A DNA stretch of 64,000 nucleotides from Isoetes taiwanensis. Taxonomy: Eukaryota > Streptophyta > Lycopodiopsida > Isoetales > Isoetaceae. A program made the translations under genes and the position numbers. Numbering within the stretch: position 1 is the stretch's first letter; each line of letters begins with the position of its first letter. The notes under the pieces are model-generated. The model was given only the letters and a program-made list of their open reading frames with translations. It was not told the origin of the DNA and made no database searches. Of this stretch, positions 11,550-21,184 are shown piece after piece. The DNA is taken from positions 1 through 64,000 of the forward strand of contig JAJEKV010000165.1 of assembly GCA_021234155.1 (NCBI GenBank), given 5' to 3'.

Positions 11550-11622
11550 CCTTCGGGGTATGGTCTAGTGGCAGGACCTTAAGTCGCCACACCCGAGGTC
11601 ACAGGTTCATACCTGGTCAATA
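11550..11622 (+). repeat. tRNA-like SINE head
   Basis: An A-box-like TGGTCTAGTGGCA (11561-11573) is followed by a diverged B box GGTTCATACC (11604-11613), about 30 bp apart as in tRNA genes. The 5' part, GGGTATGGTCTAGTGG, looks like a tRNA D-arm. Acceptor-stem pairing is poor, so I call it a tRNA-derived SINE relic. Confidence 0.5.
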
Positions 11623-12423
11623 TTAGTCTAGTAATGGGAACCTTAAAAACCCATTGCCCCAAGGTTAGGGCTTCAAGTACGACCAACCGGTTTTGTGATA
11701 TAGACCTTAAATTTGTCATATGTACTCGATAATTACATGCAAAGTTATCGTTAGATAAATGTAAAATTTTGAAGTTGTATAAATTGTAATCATGATTTAA
11801 TGTAAAGCTATGACATGAAAGGTGTAAATAACATGTAATGAAGTTAGTATGTATTATTTTATTTTAAAAATATTGAAATCTGAGAGAAAAGGTCCAAACG
11901 ACTTCCACGATGCGTTAACCACTTATGAGCTGCCTCTAGGCAAACTGTAAAAGTCCTTACCTAAATTGTGATCATAATTAATTGTTTTTGCCAATCAGAC
12001 AAGCGTAGTGAGCTTAAATCGATGTGTACAACATGATTATGACATTAGTTATGACAATAAACCTAGTCTTGACCCTTCAAACAGGCTACGACTCTCCCAT
12101 ACACCTAAACCACCTTTGAGAACCTCAGACTCCCGGCGCACGGTAAGAGTCCTAGAAAATCTTTGATCATCTTTCCTTGACCAAATCAGCCTCAAATCAA
12201 GTGAAATTTGTTGTATAATGCCTTGTAACTCAATCGGCATAAGCTTCAGACATTACCTCAACAACCTCAAAATTTTCCAATTTTGAAACTCCGAACGCAG
12301 TGTTTCATCCTGTAAATTGGCTTTTGACCTCATTCCCTGATAGGCCTTTTTTATTCTTCATACAATATGTTTATTTTAGATGGAATACTCTTTGCCCGCC
12401 CACTTTCTCTCAAAATTGACTAG

Positions 12424-12972
12424 AGCAGCTAGGAGTATTCGCTTAAATGAATCCTGAGGATTCACTTGGGAGAATCTGGAGGATTCATTCAAGTGAATCC
12501 TCCTAATGACATGGCCTTCATCTATTGTTTCGGAATGATCCACTCAAGAGAATCATCAACCATGGTTAAAGGAAAACTAGTGGCAAATCTTCCACATTTT
12601 TTACGCTGAGTTTGCATGCTTGGGGGGATTCATTTGAGTGAAATCTCCCCTCATTAATCACAGCCTTGCCACATGTGACGGGGATGTGGGAATTCCTGAC
12701 ACATGTGGGAATGCTTAAGGATTCACTTGGGTGAACACTCAAGCATGCAAATGATTTTTGACAGTTGAATTGGGTGAATCCTCAAGCATGCAATAATTTA
12801 GCGAGTTGTCAGTCTTTGCAGACCTGGATTAACTGGGGTGGAGGATTCTCGCAAGTAAATCCTCCTCGACCCCAGGTGGAGGCCACGTCAAGGGGGGGAT
12901 TCACTTTGGGGAACCCTCAGGATGCACTGAAGCGGATCCTTAGGATTCACCCAATGAATCCTCCTAGTTGCT
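12424..12972. mobile_element. GGATTC foldback element, second copy
   Basis: This is the same element as 643-1191, carried along in the 3-kb duplication. Inverted ends and the internal GGATTC motif series are retained with a handful of substitutions. It is non-coding. Confidence 0.6.
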
Positions 12973-14303
12973 TGGATTAGTTTCAGTAAGCCTATATCAA
13001 CATCACTAATTGCTAAAGTTATGGTATATTATAAAACAAAGGATCTCACAATCTAATGAGAGTAATAAAAAGTATTTTTTCTTCCATACTCACATTTTCC
13101 TTTCATTTCATAAATACATGGACGATCCCTGAGAAATATAAAAGCAGAATGAGAGCTGAATTTAAAAGCAATATGCCTGTAGTTAGAAAGTAAGAGGCTT
13201 TCCACTATATTTGCCTTGAGAATGTAGTGCTTTGAAATGGACTTCTTCTTACTTTCTTTCTAAGAAATCTTCAACATTCTCGTAAATCTGAATCTGCAAA
13301 GTCGATAGCCCTTGCACATGATACTATATAACAACATTCTTATATTTTTACCAACAAAAGTTTTCATATAAGAATGCATTCAAGATTATCAAGTTCAGTT
13401 CTTGCATACCAAAATTGAGATCCATAACCAGTTCAGACCCATCTTATCAAATCTGCACAGATATTGCTTGTCCATCTCAGGGTCTGAGAGGACGCTCCAA
13501 CATGCCAGATTATCTTCCTAAAGTCTTGGCACGGGCTTTATTATCTAAGTTAGCAATAGCAGATATTAATTTATTGGGTGCAATCATGTAAAATCCATTG
13601 CTGCAAGCTGCTTGCTCCAAGCAGAATGTGGGTAGAAGAGAGAATCGTTGGAACGATTAGGCTCTTTCGTCAATAGACCTCGCCGAACACTTCTCTCTTA
13701 CTCTTTTGTTTGTTTGGATGCATGCTTTGTTCTATATTTTGTTGGTATCTATAATTTTTCACATCTTCCATGCTCAAAATTGTAGATTCAATGGTTAAAG
13801 TTGAATTTAGCCTAGGTGACCAGTCGGGTGGATAGGCTAGAACTGTAGCTATCCTTGCGCTTTAGAAAAGGCATGCCTGCTAGGAATGTAGAATAGTATG
13901 ATTATGTATGTTGTAAAACAAACTGAGACAATGTAATTTACATGCTGCTATTCCATTGTTTTTGTCCCTTTCAAAATTTTCTATGCTGTAATCCATTTTA
14001 ATGTTTCTTTGCCACGTCTTTTTCTTGGGATGATCGGTTGCATCCAACCTTGACGCTTGGCAGGAGCCTCGTCCTGACAATATGTGATCCTGCAAACTAT
14101 GTCAAGCTACATCATCGGCGATGCATAGGCTCCTCCGCCAACAATACGGGTTGTCTAGGTTTCGTCTCTTCTGTGCCCTTTTTAGTATTTTGAATAAGGG
14201 AAAGGCCCCCTGGGCTTCTTTTCCGAAGGAAAAGGCGGTGGGCGCTTGCGCCGAGGCCTGTTTGACCTTCTGAAAAGAAGCCCCGGGGGCTTTTCCCCTA
14301 CCG

Positions 14304-14519
14304 GAAAGAATCCTTACCTTCATTCTGCTGCCAGAATGCGATGTAAAATCAGTGGAATGCAGGGTAGAAACGATTGAATGGAGGGTAGAAACAACAGAAT
14401 GCAAGGTAAAATTTGAGCGGCACACGATGCAATAACTGTGTTTTGAGGAAAGGAAATACGCATACACATGTCAAAACACTGTTGGACGGGGCAGCCGAAT
14501 TGAAGGTAAGGATTCTTTC
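14304..14519. mobile_element. 217-bp TIR element, second copy
   Basis: This is the same inverted-repeat element as 2526-2742, with the GAAAGAATCCTTACCTTCA end and its complement retained and the internal GGGTAGAAAC repeats present. Confidence 0.55.
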
Positions 14520-14797
14520 CGAATCTGGCAATGGCCATGGTACTTAGAAACTCCATCGAGGAAGGTAGGAAGCAGAACAGTATGGGGTAAAGGACACTGG
14601 CATGTCAGCAAACTATGCTCTGGCACTCCGTTGCCAGTCGCCACAGCCCAAGCCTATCATCTAGGACTCCTGCCTTGCGCCTTACAGAGGCAATAATCCA
14701 GCTCCTCGATTGATCTGCACAAATTTCCGACCAAATTATTGGTGCGAGTCTTTTATTTTATCAAAGCTGAGGGGCAATTTGTGGCAAATTTTGGAGA

Positions 14798-15600
14798 GCA
14801 ACAGGAACAAAAAAAATCTGGCGGAAAAGTAGCCATATTTTTCCTTTCGGGGCCATAATTTGGCTTTCAAATCTCCAAGTCACCTTAGCCATGGAGATTT
14901 CCTTCCTTTCTTGCATCCTTGAACCGAGCAAGCTTTGCAAGCCCATGTCACGGCAAGAAGGAAATGTGTGCAGGCTTAGGAATTTATTCTGCCAAGCGAC
15001 GTGCTGTCCTTCAAAAGCAACCAAAAGCTATAGCCTGGGCATCAGATTCGGCTTAAACCCAAAGATTTTGTGGCGTAGGCTAATAATAACTGCCATGTGG
15101 ATAAAAGAAGCAGCCAACATATCACACCATGCTGCCTAAAGTATGATGTGGCGCTTGGCATGCATTAAAGTGTTGGACGAACAATATTGCCTGTCTTAGG
15201 CATTATTTTTCGTCACGTGGAAACTTGCCCTTAAAATTCAAATTTTGACTATTTAATTCAAATTTCTTTTTTGGTTTCGATGGGATCTAGTGTGATAGGG
15301 TTGAGTTGGAAGTGCCCAATGGGTGCCTTTCCAATCTTTTATTTGTTTGGGCCTGGACGCAAGTGTGATTTCACTTATGAAGTCTGGGCCTGTACTTTTT
15401 TAATCCAATGCTTACCACCACTACAAAAATATAATGGCTTAATGAAGCTACTAAGATTCGTGTTTATTTTAGGGGAAGGAGGTTTGAGTGCCAAGAAGTG
15501 GAGCACCCAACTGAACTTCCTCACCATTTATTTATGAAGTTGCAATCTAACCATGTTTCTTGCATTATGAGAGTATAATGGACAAATTTGTTCAAAGTGG
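14798..15600. other. no gene seen
   Basis: Unique sequence within this window. Open frames of 80-90 codons lack motifs. I see no terminal repeat or tRNA-like signal. Confidence 0.4.
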
Positions 15601-15608
15601 CATCCATG

Positions 15609-16316
15609 CAGGGATAGGTTCAATACTGTATACGTTTTATACGCAATACGTATTTTTCATTTGATACGGCACAAATTTGACGTTTAATACGTCAAAAATA
15701 CGGCTAAAAAAATTTCCGGCGTCGAAAACTTTCGCGTAAGCGAAAACAACTGTTTCGCTTACGCGAAGTCTGGTTCGCGTAAGCGAAACAGTACAGTATT
15801 TTTCGCTTACGCGAACCAGAAATAGTTTCGCGTAAGCGAAATGAACTGTTTCGCTTACGCGAAAACATCTTCGCGTAAGCGAAACAGTCAACTTCGCGTA
15901 AGCGAACGCGCCTCGAAATATATATAGAAAACTTCGCGTAAGCGAAAACTTCTGCTTCGCTTACGCGAACCGCCCTTCGCGTAAGCGAAACGCAAAGAAT
16001 GCTTACGCGAACAAAAAAAAGTTTCGCGTAAGCGAACCTTTATACTTCGCTTACGCGAAAAGAGTTTCGCGTAAGCGAACATTAAGGCTTCGCTTACGCG
16101 AAAGCCGGCGAGGGGATTCGCGTAAGCGAAAACTTAGACTTCGCTTACGCGAAAGAAAGTTCGCGTAAGCGAAACAGAAGGTTTCGCTTACGCGAAACTT
16201 TTTTTTTCCGGCCGGCGAGTATTAAATACAAAAAATACGTATTTTTCCCAAAAATACGTATTTTTGCACTTTATACGTCTGAAAAAATAGTTTCATACGT
16301 ACAGAACCTATCCCTG
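15609..16316. mobile_element. complete non-autonomous hAT element
   Basis: The element is 708 bp and starts CAGGGATAGGTTCAATAC. It ends with the near-complement GTACAGAACCTATCCCTG. It is flanked by a perfect 8-bp duplication, CATCCATG, at 15601-15608 and 16317-16324. An 8-bp target duplication with CAGGG ends is diagnostic of hAT transposons. Inside each end are several copies of ATACG/ATACGT, resembling the subterminal transposase-binding repeats of hAT elements. No transposase is encoded. The centre holds the palindromic array at 15731-16196. A related end is present at 17137. Confidence 0.92.
15731..16196. repeat. array of 20 TTCGCGTAAGCGAA near-palindromes
   Basis: There are nineteen full 14-mers and one partial (16001-16011). 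Each reads TTCGCGTAAGCGAA (11 copies) or its complement TTCGCTTACGCGAA (9, including the partial). Orientations alternate except for three same-sense copies starting at 15870, 15893 and 15933. Start-to-start spacing is mostly 20, 23, 25 or 28 bp, often 23 then 20. Each motif has 5-bp arms (TTCGC/GCGAA) around GTAA, so each can fold alone or pair with a neighbour. The array is CpG-dense in otherwise AT-rich DNA. Confidence 0.95.
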
Positions 16317-16324
16317 CATCCATG

Positions 16325-16847
16325 TAATGTGCAAATTGGAAGGAAGGTTGGAGAGAAATGCACTGGATAGGCAAAGTCTCATAAGAAAGGAGATGACCGC
16401 CAATAAGGTTTTATCCTTACGAAGTTTGTCAACCAAATACACAATTTATGCTATGGAGAGCACATTTGTTCGAGTGTTTTCATCAACCAAATACACAACC
16501 TTTGCTATGGAGAGTGCATTTGTCTGAGCATTACACTGCATGAGAAAGTTATTGATAATGGTGCAATACAAAGTTCGAAACTATGTAATGTGCATAGCCA
16601 CATACAGAGCTCTTATATGTGATCACAACATAATTGCAAGAGCTCTTGTATGTGATCACGGTATAATTACAAACACAATCTCATGTGTATTGAGAACTTT
16701 GTCAATGTTAAAGATTTGCTCTCTAGCCGCATACAGAGCTCTTGTATGTGCACAACATAATAGAAAGAGCTCTTGTATGTGATCACAATAAAATTGCAAA
16801 TACATGGTCTCATGTGTGTTGGTGGAATAATGAAAATGTGGGGCTTC
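16325..16847. other. no gene seen; short dispersed repeat
   Basis: Between about 16600 and 16800 a motif around AGAGCTCTTGTATGTGATCAC with a following CACAACATAAT recurs four times at irregular spacing. Earlier, AACCAAATACACAA with CTATGGAGAG is repeated at 16430-16515. No coding sequence is recognised. Confidence 0.45.
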
Positions 16848-17053
16848 TTAATCCATGCTACAAATTAAATCTTGGCCCTCAATAGAGTCCATAAATCTAC
16901 AATGGCTCATGTAAGAAGAGCAATGTAAACTTGATTCTTGGGATGTAAAAGAGGAGCCATAATCACAGATCTGATTGAACCCAGGACTACCGAAGCTATT
17001 GCAGCCTTCACTTGACCTCTGCATGCCTGCTTTCTGCACTTGGATCCTATCAT
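16848..17053 (-). pseudogene. 74-residue family, copy A (frameshifted)
   Basis: This is a relic of the small-protein family described at 52254-52478. The start codon is kept but residue 2 is Ile instead of Ala. The first half reads well (RGQVKAAIA, GSIRSVI). An internal deletion of about 19 bases, where other copies encode RKLKHSSG, then shifts the frame. The Ser-rich tail (SSFTSQES, MDSIEG) continues in another frame to the usual end. The promoter is interrupted by a hAT element end at 17137. Confidence 0.85.
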
Positions 17054-17136
17054 ACCTATGATGTAAGGACGAATGCTAGAATTGAGAACTCAACAGGAGG
17101 AGAATGATAATGTATTTGATCTAGCATTATGGCTCT

Positions 17137-17260
17137 CAGGGATAGGTTCAATACTTCATACGTTTTATACTTAATACGCATGATTCATATGATACAACAT
17201 TATTTTGAAGTATAATACGACAAAAAAGAAGAAACGGCGACGAAAAAAATTTCATGACGA
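17137..17260. mobile_element. hAT element terminus inside copy A promoter
   Basis: CAGGGATAGGTTCAATAC followed by CATACGTTTTATAC repeats the terminus and ATACG subterminal motifs of the complete hAT element at 15609-16316. It interrupts ATCTAGCATTATGGCTCT, which in sister genes continues directly into the TATA box, so insertion removed or displaced the copy A core promoter. I cannot find the opposite end or the second target duplication before about 17.7 kb. Only the 5' boundary is firm. Confidence 0.75.
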
Positions 17261-17700
17261 AAAAACAACAACGATTTCGTATGCAAAAAAAAAAAAAAAG
17301 ATGGGGGGGGGCTCTTCTTTACATTTTTCTCACAGATGCGCTTTAGTGTGGTTTGGTACGCGAAAAAATTCTCGCCCAAAAGGGGGGGAGGGTTGTATAC
17401 ACGAAATACACTAAACTACGTACGCAAAACTTAGTGTAAAGCAGGACACCCAAGTCACATTTAATTAAAGTGGGTCACATGCGATTCCCTTTTTTTTTTA
17501 GACCGTAAAATTACGAAAAGGACGTGCAAAAAAATTTCGGCGTGTATAACTATCCAAAATTTGAGCATTTATGTTCTAGGGGGGGGGTCTAGGCATCTTA
17601 TATCTTTCCCTCTATTTTCTCGGATTGTGAGCCGAGAACACCAAGAATACAACTCAAATAAAGAAATTTCATTACACATTTAAAACAAAGTTATAGTTCG
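17261..17700. other. no gene seen
   Basis: Unassigned sequence with A-runs and G-runs (for example around 17287-17310 and 17580-17587). Part of it may be the body of the hAT element that begins at 17137. Confidence 0.35.
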
Positions 17701-17712
17701 AAATTTTTTTTT

Positions 17713-17718
17713 ATTGAT
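17713..17718 (-). terminator. candidate poly(A) signal of the HAD-like gene
   Basis: On the minus strand CATTTATCAATAAA is followed by an A-rich run. It lies about 265 bases past the stop codon at 17982-17984. AATAAA is a classical near-upstream element, though plant signals are loose. The intervening candidate 3' UTR contains a (AATAG)n run and resembles the tail of the LINE/SINE family. Confidence 0.4.
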
Positions 17719-17739
17719 AAATGAGATAGTTACAATGTA

Positions 17740-17850
17740 TTTTACATTGGTCGAAGAGACCATGGTGGTCTTGCTGCCACTACAGTTACATCATCACGAT
17801 AGGCTGTCCACATAAAATCATATTCTATTCTATTCTATTCTATTCTTATA
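17740..17850 (+). mobile_element. possible LINE/SINE-type 3' tail with (ATTCT)n
   Basis: On the plus strand TTGGTCGAAGAGACC, then GTCCACATAAAATC, then about five ATTCT repeats (17819-17848) resemble the order hairpin, GGACGATAAAA, short tandem tail seen at 10469-10575 and 41694-41755. The match is weaker than for those two. It overlaps the proposed 3' UTR of the gene on the opposite strand. Confidence 0.4.
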
Positions 17851-17981
17851 GGAAGAACTCTCGGGGCTTGTTCTTGCCTTCTATAAGCTCTGGGGGCAAC
17901 CTGAAGAACGTGAAATGCCTCATGAGGAGATGCCTCGTGAACCACCCGCTGGCCTGTCCAACCAATTTCTCCACCCTCCTC

Positions 17982-19268
17982 TCACATCTTTTCATCAATC
18001 GCCGGGTTGAATATGCTCGTTCCCCAACCTCTGTAGATGTCATGCAATGCTTGCAGGATCCTTTGAGCTTTCCGGTGTTTTGAAATCTTCTTCCTCTCTT
18101 CCTCATCCCTTGAGGTCCCATAGTGTCTGCAATCACGATCAAACTTATCCCAAAGCGCTGGTAAGAGTGTAGCCTGAGTACGATCTGTGCCATGTTCCCT
18201 ACCACCTAGAACAGAGAGAGTCCATGATTAACAATTATGTTGTCATTAGTCACGAGTAAATAAGAGAAGGATGGAGAATTGAAAATAGATTGGAGAGCAT
18301 TTATCCCATATAGGTGCATTCAGTCACACACAAAAGCATACAAACGGTCTCATCATTTGGACAAGCAGTGCCTTTCTCGACTCACGAGTCGATAAAGGTC
18401 CTAAAAAGTCAATGTACAACATTTTTATTACAGAATACATTTTTTTTCAAAACTTTATAGAATTTTGCTATCTCAAATTAGAGGGAGGTCACTGATCTTA
18501 ATCACCATAATATTTCACGTCCATAGCCCTCATGATCGCGCTACTCTCCGGATCAACCTGCTTGAGGTTCGGATAGTTCCTTGTCACATCCGCCATAAGA
18601 ATGAAAAACAAAGATTCAACAACAACGAAACAAGATTGTAAGACAACCACTTATCCGTTTCATACTCTTCTGGTCGATAACTCTTTGCAATGATTGTATT
18701 ATCCGAGTTATGATAGCACTTGTGGGCACCGTCGTCTATGATCATCGTGTTGTGTTTGTTGAAATCCTAGTATGCTTCATAAAATCTTATCAGCCTTTTC
18801 ACCATAATAGGCTTCCCCTTCGTGATGGCCGGATCGAGGTCCGACACATGCTCGACCTTTTCATTGCCCCAAACAAATTTGAACTTCAAAAGGGGCAGGC
18901 CGAGTATACCAAGAACATTGACAACATTTTTTTTGCCATACAAGACCATATGGCCACTTCGAATCCCCGGTCCATGCACCATTGAATAACCTCTTTTGCT
19001 TGAGGCTGAGGATAAACGATCTTATTCGCTACCTTTGTCAGCTTCTGTGAGATGTTAAGCTCAGGGACATCACCATCTTGGTATACTGCGGCCAAGGCTC
19101 CATTCACGTCAAAGATTACAAGTTTGATGGGCCCGTCTGGATCCCAGTTTGAGTTTGGCTCTGACCAGATTTCTTGATCGGGATCCAGAGCCGGGATCTT
19201 TATTCTTTCAGGTCCTTTCTCGATGGTCCCACTGTCTTGTACTGAACTGCCTTTCCTGGATGCAGTGT
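17982..19268 (-). pseudogene. HAD/FCP1-like (NLI-interacting-factor type) gene, three exons seen, two lesions
   Basis: Exons are proposed at 18651-19268, 18506-18579 and 17982-18205. All introns are GT-AG (71 and 300 bp) and the joins keep one frame to a TGA stop at 17982. Exon 1 encodes KLVIFDVNGALA, the plant variant of HAD motif I, then a stretch like the FCP1 domain (AIWSCMAKK, FVWGNE, NTMIIDD). Other members of this family act on phosphoproteins or bind partners; with Asn replacing the second motif Asp, activity is uncertain. The last exon is charged (RDEEERKK). A run of eight A at about 18930 causes a +1 shift and 18767-18769 is an in-frame TAG. The 5' end is unresolved: the frame meets a stop just above 19268. 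It could be a pseudogene or carry assembly errors. Confidence 0.6.
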
Positions 19269-21184
19269 CCTCTTACGCAACTAAATCGCCAACAGATCCC
19301 TATGATCATGACAATGATCCTGATTGATTTCGCTCGATGTCCCTGAAATGATGAAGGCCATCAGTTAATAATATTGCACTAGGGTGGCCAGGGGGAAATG
19401 GGGTGGGGGAAGGTTCTCGACTCGGGAAAGGATTCACTTGATAAATTGAAAAGCGTTGACTTATAAAGTTTCTCGACTCACAAGATAGCACGGAGAGAAC
19501 CATTAGACCCATAACCAACTGCTACTTTGTTGAATAGAGCTTTTAAGTCGAGAATTAGCAGTAACATAATAAGAGTAGAAGGGAGAAGCAAATTAGGAAT
19601 TTGATCAAAAGTGAGAATTGGAGGAGAAACAAGCCCATTTGTACAGACTGAAGTATGGACTGGAGCAAGAATATAAACAAAAGCAGGTACCAACTTTAGA
19701 TCGGAGAGAGAGCTAGATCGGGGAGCGTAAAGATCAATCACTCTGGTCCTAGTTCCAAACAGAGTTCTAGATACCATGGAGGGTTGCATTGCATTTTGAC
19801 AATCATATAATTTGATTGAAGATTAGATGTTCTTATTATATTATTTTATTTTGCTTGCTATTATGATAGGAAAGGAGATGATCCAGTCGAAAGATGTGAG
19901 ATTTATGAAATGAAAAGAACAAAATGAAAGAAGAATAAGCTTTGCAAACATGAAAGATGGAAGAGTGTTCTGGACTACTAACAGGCTGCTTTGGGTCATT
20001 TTATATGTAAGCCACCCAAGACACATTAAGTTCAAAGGAAACGTGACTGAGTGGCCAAAAGTGTTGGCCATAGTGATCTGGGTGTCCCATGTGGAAGGGC
20101 TCTCGCTCAATGGCTCAAGGGTAAGCCATGGATGATAGGCTGATGACTCCCAAAAGCTCTTATTAACGGAATCTTTTGGCACCTGATGTCGATTTACCAC
20201 ATCATGGAGTTGTATCCTTCATCCTTTTTGAGATGATACATTCAAGGCCTACTCATATTGGTGGAGATAGTACATTCATGAGAGAAATGCAAGGCTTGAT
20301 AGAAACCGATCTGTCTCATAACGTTCTAAGCCCAACTCACGTACCACTTCAAATGGCAAACAACCAAACCCCTGGGATCTTCTTCAACCCTAGGATGTGA
20401 TGAGTCGACATTGAGGTGCCAAAGGCTTCCATCGATAAGAGCTCTTGGGAATCATCATCTTATTATCCACAACGACCCTACTAAGGAAGTCCAAAGCCTT
20501 GGTTCTTGATTCGCAGTAGTTTCAATCCAGAAGATATAGATGAAAGGATGTCCTTTTAGGAATATGATGGATAATATGCATATCAAGTGCACAGTTTTGA
20601 AGCTGAGCTGCTCTAGTAATGGGGCAGTCTAAGGACAGATATGATTAGTGTAGGCAGGGTGGTCGATGGGATCACCATGGGAGGGCTTCATGCCAAGCTG
20701 ATTCAATAGGAGACAAGGCGATGAAGGCGAGATGTACACACTGACGACTCATCTTCCCTTGGTGAACTTGCTCGAGAACTACAGAAGGCTAGATTGGCAA
20801 AGGACCTAAAATCCTATAGGTTTTATGTTCCAGATCAGAGTAATTAGATTGTCAAAGGACTTAAAATCCTTTTTTATCACCTGTAAAATCAATATAAATA
20901 TCTGGAAACTCGTACAATGAAGGATTTTCCACTTAGATACTTTCAGGGGTTCTTCCACTCTGACTTAGCAACCCAGCACTGGCACGACGCTGCTCCATGA
21001 CGTAACAACTACTCCCAATCAGTGGTCTGCTTCCTCGCTTGGAGTGAAATATGATTGTATGCTGGAAACCCCTTCATCAAATGGGCTACTCGTGAATGTG
21101 AAAAGCATATCATCTCTACCATACATACTCCGAGTAGTGGGGAATATTCAAACTATAGTTCTGATGAGAACAATCATTAACCTT
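19269..21184. other. no gene firmly seen; possible 5' part of the HAD-like gene
   Basis: The minus strand has an open frame at 19478-19789 starting in a favourable position upstream of the HAD-like exons. It might contain a leader exon, but I see no homology and cannot place the splice sites. Frames at 19841-20200 (minus) and 20176-20400 (plus) show no motif. The rest is unassigned. Confidence 0.3.

Larger units (their letters stand above)
11755..14797. repeat. 3-kb direct repeat, right copy
   Basis: This is the counterpart of 1-3019, with the same nested foldbacks in the same order. It ends after AAAGCTGAGGGGCAATTTG followed by TGGCAAATTTTGGAGAGC. The purine-rich stretch followed by TG could be a polypurine tract plus the start of a long terminal repeat, but this is speculative. 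No gag-pol lies between the copies and downstream sequence differs. Confidence 0.9.

Noticed and set aside
1-14797. A definite LTR retrotransposon with 3-kb LTRs
   Set aside because: No gag-pol, primer site or target duplication can be shown and the left end is outside the window, so it is only listed as a direct repeat.
15731-16196. CRISPR array
   Set aside because: Repeats are 14 bp, alternate in orientation and are separated by only 6-26 bp; they lie inside a transposon with hAT ends, in a plant-type genome.
17846-18205. 119-codon open frame on the minus strand as a gene
   Set aside because: A different frame of the same DNA joins in phase with the HAD-like exons and has a more protein-like composition; the longer frame is a shadow.
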